From an uncultured Pirellula sp. (GTDB lineage: Bacteria; Planctomycetota; Planctomycetia; Pirellulales; Pirellulaceae), in assembly GCA_903820735.1 (NCBI GenBank), contig CAIJIZ010000266.1, positions 1-32,916 of the forward strand: DNA of 32,916 nt, read 5' to 3'. The translations under genes and the position numbers were made by a program. Positions within the stretch are counted from its first letter, which is position 1. Each line of letters starts with the position of its first letter. The notes beneath the pieces were generated by a model. That model searched no databases. It saw only the letters and a list, made by a program, of their open reading frames with translations, and was not told where the DNA came from. This document shows positions 6,589 to 15,093 of the stretch, in pieces.

Positions 6589-8406
6589 CTACCTATCCGG
6601 ATGACCAGAGAGCTTGTTGCCAACGCGAAACTGTGGCAATCCAACGACTTGATCCCAGTTTCCACCCCAGAGAGCCAATTGCTGTTCGATGCTGCGCATC
6701 TTATCGAAGCTCTGTAACACCCCTGCTTCCCATTTGACCTTCTCGCGATTGCTTTGAACTGCAAGGCTCTCGGTTAACATCGCTTGAAGCCGCGTGCTTT
6801 CTCCTCGCACCCATTGTTCTTTCTTGGTACTAACCGACTGCTCGATTTCAAACAAGCTCTTGGGTTCAACAACTACGGATTCTTTCGCAATGTATCTCTC
6901 CCCACGGTATCTATTCCCTGGGTATCTATTCCCTAAGTATTGATCACTTGGGGGCGATTGTCTCTGGATTCCCACCCGAGACTGAAACACAAGAGCCCCT
7001 CGAACAGCATACGGTTCCGAAGTAGATACAAATCGGTGTTCACTTCCGATAGCACTATTCCATGGAGCGCTGACTCGTAACGTCCGATCGGATTCGTCTT
7101 GTACCACTTGAATCGATATCGATCGACCTTGCTCACCTTCAATGCTCTGGGTAGTTAACACCGCAGCAGCAGACCTCTTCCAATCGCAATCCATCTTCCA
7201 ACGCTCGAATTCTCCATCCTCCCAGCGGGCTTTGATCGTTAAGATCCCTTGGGAGTTTGGAAGCTCGAATCGCCATGTAGATACAGACGCTTGTTCAGCA
7301 GCTTGTTCACTTCCAACCGCATTGCTTGATCCACCGGATGAATATGTGCACTCAAATGGGATCTCCGATGTTCCGTCTACGATCGAGATCAACGTCCCCT
7401 GAAATGTCCCTCGTTCCAAAATCCATCGCTTGGAATCCGAAGCAGCACCCGTAAAAGGTCGCTCGTTAATCCAACCGGCAATCGCATCACAAAATGGCAT
7501 CACCGTTTCTTGAATCCGCTGCGAATAATTAACGGCTTGGCCTCGCACTTCTGGCTCAATATCCGGAACCATCCGTGCAACCTGCTCATCGAGTCGCTCG
7601 GAAAGCTGCCTCTCCAGGAGCGTCCACTTCTTTTCTCGAACCTTCGTGGCATCCCGCCATGCAATCCGCGTCTCGGCTAACTTCTGATTGATCGCATGAT
7701 ATTCCCGGGCAATCGGAGCAAGAATTTGTCGATCACACAAAGCCGCCGGCATCGACTGACGCAACTCTTGCTGTCGGGTTTCCAACCCTCGTAATCGATC
7801 TTCCATCTCTTGAATCGCAGATTGATACGGGTCGCTATCCCTATCTAATGACTGAACCGAATCGCTCACCCTCGACTCGATCCACTCCCGCACATCGGCT
7901 ACGCCCCGCGATTCATCACCAATGCTCAATCCAGACAGCTGACCGTTCGCTTGCCGTTGGCTGTTCGCTTGAACCAGACCGTCGACCCGCGACGATGAGG
8001 AAGCTTGCCATGAGCCAGTGGCCGGCAATTGAGGGTATTCGGGCAACGACCATCGCAACCGCTCAGGGGGTAACCAAGGTAGTCGCACTCCGCGAGCACG
8101 TAACGAATGGACTCGCAATTCCTCACTGAAAAGACTCCGCGGATCGACCGTCGCACTCAGATGCTCGACCTCTACAGGCACATCGATACTTCCGCCCTCG
8201 ATACTCTTGCAGTGAACCAATACCGGTCCGAATTCAACGCGTGAATCTTGAAATGAAACTGCAAGCAAATCACGCTTGCTCCCATATTGAACTTTTTCGA
8301 ACCGCTCAAGCCAAGAAGCGAAGAGGCGCTTGCGATTCGCATAGGCCGATAGCCCGACGAGCATTCCAAGAATCAGTATCCCTACGGACCAGCGTCGCCA
8401 GTTCAT
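6589..8406 (-). CDS. Membrane-anchored coiled-coil protein of unknown function
   Basis: The 605-residue protein has one N-terminal membrane anchor (VGILILGMLVGLSAYA, about 8-23) after a short basic cytoplasmic start, so most of it should be periplasmic. Residues about 30-115 are beta-rich and recall AsmA-like N-termini (RVEFGPVLVHCKSIEGG..VEHLSATVDPRSLF). Residues about 180-300 are strongly helical and heptad-like (QEMEDRLRGLETRQQELRQ). A beta-rich domain follows. Near residue 500 a short tandem YLGNRYPGNRYRGERY precedes a helical C-terminus. A good Shine-Dalgarno GGGAGG lies 6 bases before ATG 8406. A role in envelope organisation is only inferred from topology. It lies 21 bp after a small ORF that may share its transcript. 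Confidence 0.7.
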   Translation of the reverse strand: MNWRRWSVGILILGMLVGLSAYANRKRLFASWLERFEKVQYGSKRDLLAVSFQDSRVEFGPVLVHCKSIEGGSIDVPVEVEHLSATVDPRSLFSEELRVHSLRARGVRLPWLPPERLRWSLPEYPQLPATGSWQASSSSRVDGLVQANSQRQANGQLSGLSIGDESRGVADVREWIESRVSDSVQSLDRDSDPYQSAIQEMEDRLRGLETRQQELRQSMPAALCDRQILAPIAREYHAINQKLAETRIAWRDATKVREKKWTLLERQLSERLDEQVARMVPDIEPEVRGQAVNYSQRIQETVMPFCDAIAGWINERPFTGAASDSKRWILERGTFQGTLISIVDGTSEIPFECTYSSGGSSNAVGSEQAAEQASVSTWRFELPNSQGILTIKARWEDGEFERWKMDCDWKRSAAAVLTTQSIEGEQGRSISIQVVQDESDRTLRVSAPWNSAIGSEHRFVSTSEPYAVRGALVFQSRVGIQRQSPPSDQYLGNRYPGNRYRGERYIAKESVVVEPKSLFEIEQSVSTKKEQWVRGESTRLQAMLTESLAVQSNREKVKWEAGVLQSFDKMRSIEQQLALWGGNWDQVVGLPQFRVGNKLSGHPDR

Positions 8407-8427
8407 GCCTGCCTCCCAGCATTCGAT

Positions 8428-8706
8428 TTATCTCCCGCCGTTTGACGGCGGAGGCTGCCCCTCTTGCGCTACGCACTGCTCGATCGCTACGCACTCCTCA
8501 ATCGCCATCCTCTGCATCGACAAGTGCCGCAACAGAAATCGTAACGAACTACCACTGCCGGGCCGCAAGACGATTCTGGTACCACCCGTTACTCGACTCC
8601 CAACCCCTTGCACACCCAATGCACTATCCCCATCCGTCGCTGCTCCATCCTGTCGGCTAGCAGCTACCGCAGGTACTTCGATCGGTGAGGTCGTCTCAGT
8701 CAGCAT
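8428..8706 (-). CDS. Small hypothetical ORF upstream of the coiled-coil gene
   Basis: A 92-residue ORF with ATG at 8706 ends 21 bp before the coiled-coil gene, in the same direction. It contains RIVLRPGSGSSLRFLLRHLSM followed by a short duplicated stretch (EECVAIEQCVAQE). The plus-strand ORFs across the same bases look like shadows. The Shine-Dalgarno is weak (AGAGAAG about 12 bases upstream) and no homologous family comes to mind. It is kept because of its operon-like placement, but it may not be translated. Confidence 0.4.
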   Translation of the reverse strand: MLTETTSPIEVPAVAASRQDGAATDGDSALGVQGVGSRVTGGTRIVLRPGSGSSLRFLLRHLSMQRMAIEECVAIEQCVAQEGQPPPSNGGR

Positions 8707-9040
8707 TTCGTTTTTGGCTTCTCTTTGAACTACGCCAGAAAATCAAACGACAATCCGTCGTACAAGTTCCATCGGATGCAAAGCCCCACGAATTGAAACC
8801 AAAACATGATTGACTTCTATTTTCTCCCACGACACACAAACATCGTGGTTTATCAACCCCTTAACACCACCCTTTTGCTCCGTGATTTGCTATCATTGCA
8901 CCCTCCTGCCCCTACCCATTACCTGCAATCAACTTGCCTTCATCCAACGGCACTTCCAACACCTCGCCGTGCGACTATCGCATTCCCCTCCAAAACAAAC
9001 TTCACAGAGCAAACTTTATAAGGCGCATTAGGAACACAAC
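8707..9040. other. Divergent intergenic region, no gene seen
   Basis: This 334-bp stretch separates the minus-strand coiled-coil unit from the plus-strand sulfatase and must hold both promoters. Two short plus-strand ORFs (8806 and 8810) lack ribosome sites and look accidental. CCACGA (8827-8832) and TCGTGG (8843-8848) can form a small hairpin with a 10-base loop. I see no clear riboswitch or operator. Confidence 0.5.
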
Positions 9041-10987
9041 ATGATCCGACTCCTTCGACTCGCTTGCCTTGGACTCTTCGTCAGCATCCTCGGCTCAGCG
9101 ATGGCTCAAAACCCATCCACTGAATCCTCCCCAAACATCGTTCTGATCCTTGCCGATGATTTAGGTATCTACGATTTGGCTTGCTACGGTCGCTCGGAAC
9201 ATCGAACACCCAACCTGGACCGCTTAGCCAACGAAGGAATTAGGTACACCAGCGCCTACTGCGGTTTGTCGATCTGTTCAGCTTCACGCGCTGCATTGCT
9301 CACCAGCAAGTATCCGGCAAGATTGCATCTGACAACCTATCTTCCAGGGCGAGCCAACGCGGATACGCAAAGATTGCGACACCCGCTGATCGAGCCCGCT
9401 TTAATTCCAAGTTCTCAGACTCTGGCTGAAACACTGAAGCGCGCCGGATATGCCACAGGGATCTTTGGGAAATGGCATCTCGGTGGAGGAGACTCGGCCC
9501 CGGGAATGCAAGGCTTTGACATCGCATTCGAACCACCAGGAAATGGCGATCCACTTACCACAGGTGGCAAAAACGAATTCTTGATCACGGACAAGGCGAT
9601 CGAGTTTATCAAAGCCCAAAGCGAACCGAACAAACCTTACTTCTGTTACGTACCCCACCACTCCCCGCACATCATGCTCAAAGAACGAGAAGATCGCATC
9701 GCCGCAAACGCTGCGGCTTGGAACCCCTTGTATGCAGCCACTATCGAATCCCTCGATGAATCTATCGGTCGGTTGCTCCAAGCGATCGAGGAATCCCCTT
9801 CTGCTGCAAACACCATCGTAATCTTTTCCAGCGATAACGGCGGTCTACATGTCCCCGAAGGGCACGCTGAACCCGTCACACATAACGGTCCGTTCCGAGC
9901 AGGAAAAGGATACCTTTACGAAGGTGGACTCCGAGTCCCATTGATCGTTCGATGGCCAAAACATATCGCTTCAGGTAAACAAACCGACACCCCTGTCTCG
10001 CTCATGGATTTAATGCCATCGCTCCTCGAATCTGCCGGGATCGACGTCGGAAGAAGTGTCGGACCCGTCGATGGTATTTCGCTACGCAAACATTGGTTCG
10101 GCGAAAGCGAAGTTTCCGAAGACCGAACTTTCTTCTGGCACTTCCCTCATTACACCAATCAAGGGAGCAAACCATCGGGTGCCGTTCGAAAAGGGCAATG
10201 GAAATGGATCGAGGATTATGAAAACCTCTCGGGTGAACTCTATGACCTAAGCCAAGATATCTCAGAGGAGCACAATGTGGCCAAGGAGCATCCGGAAGTC
10301 GCAAAGTCCCTTCACACGGCTTTGGAAAAATGGAAAGCATCGATCGCCGCTCAGGAATGTGTTCCGAATCCTTCGATCAATCCAGAACTCAACCAAGAAC
10401 TCTATACGACAAATAATTCATCGAGATTGCGCATCGGCATGAAATCCCCTCAGCAAATCGGCGCTGAATGGAAAGATTGGCGATCGAAGTTAAACCAAGC
10501 CATCGCAGGCAAACCTACCATCTTGAAAAAGACTCCCGCAGGAATCACCTTGCCCGCCTCGAACGCGATCACCCATGGAACACGAATTCGCTACGAACCA
10601 GAAACATTTAAGAACGTTGTCGGCTACTGGACCGAAGTCGATGACTGGGCTGAATGGGAAATGCAAGTCCCCAAGTCTGGCTTGTACCGACTTGAGATCC
10701 ATTGTGGCTGTGGAGCTGGTAACGGTGGCTCCCTTGTGCATGTAGAAGTTGAATCGGGTGTCACCCAATCCAACGAGCCAAACGCAACTGAGGCTAAAAC
10801 TGAGGCTAAATCAGAGACGATTGAATGGACGGTCCGCGAAACTGGCCACTTCCAAAACATCGTGATCGAGTCGCTCGGCGAAGTCCGTCTGCTCGAAGGA
10901 AAAGGGACGGTGCGTGTGAAACCTCAAAAGAAAGCCGCTGCAGCAGTGGTCGATATCCGTGAAATCCACTTGATTCCGATCGACTAG
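9041..10987 (+). CDS. Secreted type I sulfatase
   Basis: The 648-residue protein has a signal peptide (MIRLLRLACLGLFVSILGSAMAQ). The sulfatase domain has a metal site ILADDLGIYDLACYG, and the signature CSASRAALLTS with C79 as the residue normally oxidised to formylglycine. It also has the GIFGKWHLGG motif and the metal-binding SSDNGG. C-S-A-S-R is the C-x-A-x-R variant rather than C-x-P-x-R. Residues about 510-648 form an extra beta-sandwich-like domain (YEPETFKNVVGYWTEVDDWAEWEM) that may bind glycan. The enzyme should remove sulfate esters from polysaccharides in the periplasm or outside the cell. AGGAA sits 8 bases before ATG. No maturase gene is in the window. The gene ends on the same CTAG as rnc. 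Confidence 0.93.
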   Translation: MIRLLRLACLGLFVSILGSAMAQNPSTESSPNIVLILADDLGIYDLACYGRSEHRTPNLDRLANEGIRYTSAYCGLSICSASRAALLTSKYPARLHLTTYLPGRANADTQRLRHPLIEPALIPSSQTLAETLKRAGYATGIFGKWHLGGGDSAPGMQGFDIAFEPPGNGDPLTTGGKNEFLITDKAIEFIKAQSEPNKPYFCYVPHHSPHIMLKEREDRIAANAAAWNPLYAATIESLDESIGRLLQAIEESPSAANTIVIFSSDNGGLHVPEGHAEPVTHNGPFRAGKGYLYEGGLRVPLIVRWPKHIASGKQTDTPVSLMDLMPSLLESAGIDVGRSVGPVDGISLRKHWFGESEVSEDRTFFWHFPHYTNQGSKPSGAVRKGQWKWIEDYENLSGELYDLSQDISEEHNVAKEHPEVAKSLHTALEKWKASIAAQECVPNPSINPELNQELYTTNNSSRLRIGMKSPQQIGAEWKDWRSKLNQAIAGKPTILKKTPAGITLPASNAITHGTRIRYEPETFKNVVGYWTEVDDWAEWEMQVPKSGLYRLEIHCGCGAGNGGSLVHVEVESGVTQSNEPNATEAKTEAKSETIEWTVRETGHFQNIVIESLGEVRLLEGKGTVRVKPQKKAAAAVVDIREIHLIPID

Positions 10988-11775
10988 TCCGCATCGCTTT
11001 GGCGATTTTGCAAATTGACAAAACTATTGGTCGCAAAAGGAGCTTCCTCGCCCCGAAGCTCTGCAAGTGCGTTACCCGCCGCTCGCTGCTCTGCTTCCTT
11101 TTTGTTTCGACCCCAAGCAGAAGTGAATCGCTTTCCAGAGATCTCTGCGGCGACTTCAAAGTACTTGCTGTGATCCGGTCCACTCTCTCCTACCAATCGG
11201 TACACAGGTGTCCCCTTCAAGTTACCTTGGGCCAACTGCTGCAACATCGATTTGTAGTTTCCGCCGCTGTGACCTTCGGCAGCCAACCGAATTTCGGTCT
11301 CCAAATGACGAAGGATAAACGACCGCGCTTGATCCAAACCACTATCAAGGAACACCGCCGCTACCACCGCTTCGAACACATCGCTCAACAAAGATCTTGG
11401 CATCCCGTGCCGCATCATCCCGCGTCCAACCACCAAGCAGTCTTCAAGCCCTAACGCTTTGGATATCTTCGCGCACACACGACGCGACACAACGATCGAT
11501 TTGATCTTGGTCAAATCCCCTTCAAGGTACTCCGGGTAAGCTTGGAAAACATGCTCACAGACCACCATCCCTAGAATCGCATCACCAAGAAACTCCATTC
11601 TCTCATTCGAATGCGTTCGACTGGTAGCAACACTTGCATGGGTAAGCGCAGAGGCAACCAGTGTCGGATTGGCAAAACAATACCCTATCCGCTCCTGGCA
11701 GAGTGTGACCTTCTCTTCGATACTCAAGCCCGCATCGGGATTGAACCCTTCTTCGGGAGATTCCGGAAACTTCAT
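10984..11775 (-). CDS. rnc: Ribonuclease III
   Basis: RNase III cleaves double-stranded RNA in rRNA and mRNA processing. The endonuclease domain shows HASVATSRTHSNERMEFLGDAILG (the catalytic signature) and DVFEAVVAAVFLDSG with the second metal-binding Glu. A dsRNA-binding domain follows (NYKSMLQQLAQ...GRNKKEAEQRAAGNAL). The track ORF runs up to 11928 and would overlap the metallophosphatase gene by 55 bp with an unlikely leader. ATG at 11775 (MKFPESPEEG) gives 263 residues, closer to the family size, and is preferred although it lacks a strong Shine-Dalgarno. Its stop shares the palindrome CTAG (10984-10987) with the convergent sulfatase stop. Confidence 0.93.
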   Translation of the reverse strand: MKFPESPEEGFNPDAGLSIEEKVTLCQERIGYCFANPTLVASALTHASVATSRTHSNERMEFLGDAILGMVVCEHVFQAYPEYLEGDLTKIKSIVVSRRVCAKISKALGLEDCLVVGRGMMRHGMPRSLLSDVFEAVVAAVFLDSGLDQARSFILRHLETEIRLAAEGHSGGNYKSMLQQLAQGNLKGTPVYRLVGESGPDHSKYFEVAAEISGKRFTSAWGRNKKEAEQRAAGNALAELRGEEAPFATNSFVNLQNRQSDAD

Positions 11776-11873
11776 TATGGATTTCGGGGTTATTAGAAGC
11801 CGTAGAATGTAACCTTCAGCCCCGCTTCGGTGAAGTAGCGAACATAACGACAAGGGTGAAATCGTCGGGAGGA

Positions 11874-13103
11874 TTATATCTTTTTCGATCGGAGTTCCAA
11901 AACCGATATCTCGGGCAAACATCCCCAACGCAACGGTTGCACCCCGGCCATCCCACGACTGACGTGCATCAGTGTCGAATCCAACCCAAAAACACCCGAC
12001 GCGAATCTGCTACCGAAATGGCTAGGAGCAATGATCGGTCCAATCCAGGGAAAACGGATTTGTCCACCATGCGTGTGTCCACAAAGCATCAAATGCGCTC
12101 GCTCATCCCGCCCCCACCTCCATTGATCCGGCGAATGCGAGACGGCCAAAACCAAATCTTTCTCACCCGGTTCCCTGATCCCTTTGGCTCTCAATCCCGC
12201 ACCAGCTTTCCTCGTAAACCAAGGTCGCTCGTTTCCCAAAGCGTAAACGTCTCCCCGTGAGGTCTTTACGACTCGGTCTTCAACCCCAACATCCAACCAC
12301 CCCAATCCATTCATCGCGGCACGAATCTCATCGGGGATCCCACAAGCTCGATCGTGATTCCCCAATACAAATAGCTTGGGTACCCCCTCCAACATTCCGC
12401 CGAATATCGCTTCGAGACTCCCTAAGCAATCCGGTTCATCGAGCAGATCACCGGTCAAACAAAGCATTTCAATGTTTTCACCAGCCAACCATTCCACCGC
12501 TTTTCGGTAATACGGATCGGGTATTTCACCCATCAAGTGGATATCTGAAAAGTGACCGATCCGCATCCCTTCAAAACCTTCAGCAAGCCGATCAATCCAC
12601 AAGACTTTCGTGTTGGCTTCCAAACTGAGAATCTCGTTGCCTGGCAAACATAGATTACGCTTGGCAATCGCCCCTAACTCCCAGTGAGGATTGGTTCGAT
12701 GCAAATGTCTCTCGATGTGAGTCTTCTCAACGCGATATCGATCGCGCGCGACATGAAACACAGGTCGATACGCTAACCACACCGGTCCTTGAACGAAAAA
12801 ACAACCGATCGCAAACCAAATGTAAAGCCACGTTGCAAACGAGATATAGCTTAAATCTGCGTTGGCCAAAATCGCGTAGATCGCTTTGTCAATTCGCCAC
12901 GCTTGAGGATGATGGGTCCAGGTGTCTAGGAGCAACAGCACAAAGGGAAGTGCTAGGCAAGTAAGCACGATCACCTTTTCGGTAAACTTGATCCACTCTC
13001 GCTTGAATCCAGTGGCATTGATCCGGTTGTAGAGAGTGATCCAAAACCCAATATGGCCAAGAATGAAGGCAATGACTAATAGAATGCGTAAAATGACAAG
13101 CAA
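11874..13103 (-). CDS. Membrane-anchored calcineurin-like metallophosphoesterase
   Basis: The 409-residue protein has about three N-terminal membrane segments (LVILRILLVIAFILGHIGFWI, VIVLTCLALPFVLLLL, SFATWLYIWFAIGCFFV). A metallophosphatase domain follows with all the usual blocks: GHFSDIHLMG, LTGDLLDEPD, VLGNHDRACG, AVSHSPDQW and CGHTHGGQIRFP. The layout matches the YkoQ/YaeI-type group, some of which act on UDP-diacylglucosamine or other lipid-linked phosphates. The substrate here is unknown. The only start available is TTG at 13103, 9 bp after the signalling gene. It is in one block with that gene and rnc. Confidence 0.88.
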   Translation of the reverse strand: MLVILRILLVIAFILGHIGFWITLYNRINATGFKREWIKFTEKVIVLTCLALPFVLLLLDTWTHHPQAWRIDKAIYAILANADLSYISFATWLYIWFAIGCFFVQGPVWLAYRPVFHVARDRYRVEKTHIERHLHRTNPHWELGAIAKRNLCLPGNEILSLEANTKVLWIDRLAEGFEGMRIGHFSDIHLMGEIPDPYYRKAVEWLAGENIEMLCLTGDLLDEPDCLGSLEAIFGGMLEGVPKLFVLGNHDRACGIPDEIRAAMNGLGWLDVGVEDRVVKTSRGDVYALGNERPWFTRKAGAGLRAKGIREPGEKDLVLAVSHSPDQWRWGRDERAHLMLCGHTHGGQIRFPWIGPIIAPSHFGSRFASGVFGLDSTLMHVSRGMAGVQPLRWGCLPEISVLELRSKKI

Positions 13104-13112
13104 GATCGCGGC

Positions 13113-14843
13113 TTAAGGGTTGGACGACAGAGGGGGTGTTTCCTCGATCAACATCTCGGTGACGCTGAGCAATTGATCAAGATGAAACGGTTTGTAAAGA
13201 ATCGCTTTGCGATGCAATCCCGCTTGTCGAGCTTTGACAATCGAATGCCCTGGATCATACCCAAAACCAGTCATCAACGCGATCGGCACGTAGGACATAA
13301 GCTTCTGTAAACGCAACATCAATTGATAGCCGGAATAGTCGGGCAACTTGATGTCCGAGAGGATCACATCGTACCTCTCATCTGTACTGCGAACCATGGA
13401 TACGGCTTGATCGCCGCAATGCGCTGTCTCTACCACACACCCGTAGCGTTCAAGCAACGCATGAGCATCATTTCGAACATTCTCGTCCGGGTCGACCACC
13501 AAAATTCGCCGACCATTGAGCTTGGCATAATGCTCGGTTAACTCCTGATTGTTCGCTACGTCATGCTGAGCCAAGGACTGGCCAATGGTCTGTATCGACT
13601 TCTTGATACTCCTCGCCTTGGTCAACACACTCCGCAATCGCGTGACAGTCTCAGGATCATGCCCGATGTATTTTTCCATCAAGAAGACGGAATCGAGTAA
13701 TAAGTCGTCCAAAGGCAAGGCGATCGCAGCGTGGATCGCATCACAACTCTGCTGGGCTGCATTGGAACGCTGTGCTACGAGGAGTTCCAAAGTGTTCAAT
13801 GCAACGGCAACATCTCTTGCGAAAATCTCCAAGAACTGTTGGTCACTCTCAGAGAATGCAGCAAGCTTTGGACTCTCGACATTGATCGTTCCAATCACTT
13901 CCTCATGCAGCAATATCGGCACCGTTAACGAACTGCGCGCACCCTTGAAAGCTTCTAAGTACATCGGGTCACTCGCTGTGTCCCGACACAAATAGCTTAC
14001 CGCATTGGCCGCCACGTAGCCCGTAACTCCATTGCCCGATGGACTCGCCATCAATCGACGATCCGCCGCCGCTTGATCAATCCCAACCGAAAGCAACGGG
14101 ATAAGATTTCCTGTCGGATGCTCCAACAGCCGAATCTCAATCACCTCAATGTTTAAAAGGTCTTCGGTGTAGTGACGGATGTTGTCTTTCAAAAGCTCAA
14201 TCCGCTGCTCGACATCCATCGCGAAAATCTCATCGGGCTTCAAGTCCGTCAACTTGGCTCCCGCTTGGTGAATCGCTGCTAACTTCTGCTCCTGCAAAAC
14301 TTCTTCTGTAATGTCGCGAATGGTTACGACGATTTTTGCAGCTGTAACCACATCATCCGATCGCCGCTGCGCTATGCCGTCCCCTGCAACACGATCAACC
14401 ACCGCCGAGCCACCCGATAACTCTTGGTCTTCAAGTTCCCCAGTTCTGATCGGTTGCAACTCCGACGCCTCAATTCCCTTAACGCGCAAACCACCATCCA
14501 ATGGATCGGCAACCCCAGACGCAGAAGCCTTCAATGAAACCGCTTGGACTTGATAGTAGGAAGGTGTCGCGCTGCTAGCCGTCGGTTCCGTCTTCAATGT
14601 CGCTGTGCAACGGGTCGGACGACGCAAGCAATTCTCCATCGGACATCCCACCGAGCCTTGCACCTCAGGATGCCCCAACGCAGAATAAAAATCTTGTCCG
14701 GTACGATCCACACCCCCAAACCACTCGTTGAAGCATTGGTTCGACCAAACAATAACTAACGACGGCGAAAGGACAGCAACGCCCTCGGGCAATCGATTCA
14801 GGATTTCCTGGGATGCAATCCCTGCGACATCACTATCTGTCAC
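13113..14843 (-). CDS. PAS-GAF-REC signalling protein without a kinase ATPase domain
   Basis: Domains in order are: a PAS-like sensor (ILNRLPEGVAVLSPSLVIVWSNQCFNEWF, then RDITEEVLQEQK) interrupted by a long low-complexity insert at about 100-170; a GAF domain (about 205-360, GVTGYVAANAVSYLCRD, TVPILLHEEVIGTINVES); a helical segment resembling a decayed histidine-kinase dimerisation region; and a C-terminal receiver with phospho-acceptor D501 in VILSDIKLPDYSGY and the conserved Lys in LYKPF. No HATPase domain or H-box is seen, so it probably receives phosphate from another kinase. The track start is TTG 14855. GTG 14843 has GGAGG five bases upstream and is preferred. It is followed 9 bp later by the metallophosphatase gene. 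Confidence 0.85.
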   Translation of the reverse strand: MTDSDVAGIASQEILNRLPEGVAVLSPSLVIVWSNQCFNEWFGGVDRTGQDFYSALGHPEVQGSVGCPMENCLRRPTRCTATLKTEPTASSATPSYYQVQAVSLKASASGVADPLDGGLRVKGIEASELQPIRTGELEDQELSGGSAVVDRVAGDGIAQRRSDDVVTAAKIVVTIRDITEEVLQEQKLAAIHQAGAKLTDLKPDEIFAMDVEQRIELLKDNIRHYTEDLLNIEVIEIRLLEHPTGNLIPLLSVGIDQAAADRRLMASPSGNGVTGYVAANAVSYLCRDTASDPMYLEAFKGARSSLTVPILLHEEVIGTINVESPKLAAFSESDQQFLEIFARDVAVALNTLELLVAQRSNAAQQSCDAIHAAIALPLDDLLLDSVFLMEKYIGHDPETVTRLRSVLTKARSIKKSIQTIGQSLAQHDVANNQELTEHYAKLNGRRILVVDPDENVRNDAHALLERYGCVVETAHCGDQAVSMVRSTDERYDVILSDIKLPDYSGYQLMLRLQKLMSYVPIALMTGFGYDPGHSIVKARQAGLHRKAILYKPFHLDQLLSVTEMLIEETPPLSSNP

Positions 14844-15000
14844 ACCAACCTCCAATAGCCCTAAGGACTACCCCATTCCGGACTAACACCCCAATGGGTT
14901 AGCCCCTCATAGAGAACCAAACACGGTTCCCTTACCCCGAAAGCTTTCTGCAATGCTTCTAGCCAACGACTTATTAACCAACCCCTTCTGAGCCAAAGCT

Positions 15001-15021
15001 CTCTTCGGCATTATCGAAGAG
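15001..15021. other. Hairpin downstream of the manC-like gene
   Basis: CTCTTCG-GCATTAT-CGAAGAG is a perfect 7-bp stem with a 7-base loop, about 72 bases beyond the stop of the guanylyltransferase gene. It lacks a following T-run on either strand, so it would be a weak terminator or a 3' stabilising structure. The rest of the 14856-15093 gap holds only short CTAAC/GTTAG and CCCATT/AATGGG inverted repeats upstream of the signalling gene. Confidence 0.4.
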
Positions 15022-15093
15022 ACTAATTGAACAATATAAGCCAGGGACAAACTGGATCAACTATCGGAGTCAAGAAGCTCTGCAAATAGTCTT

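Noticed and set aside
8806-9031. Two small plus-strand ORFs before the sulfatase
   Set aside because: They have no ribosome site, overlap each other in different frames and lie in a divergent promoter region.
11776-11928. 51-residue N-terminal extension of RNase III
   Set aside because: It would overlap the metallophosphatase coding end and is not part of the known family; ATG 11775 gives a normal length.
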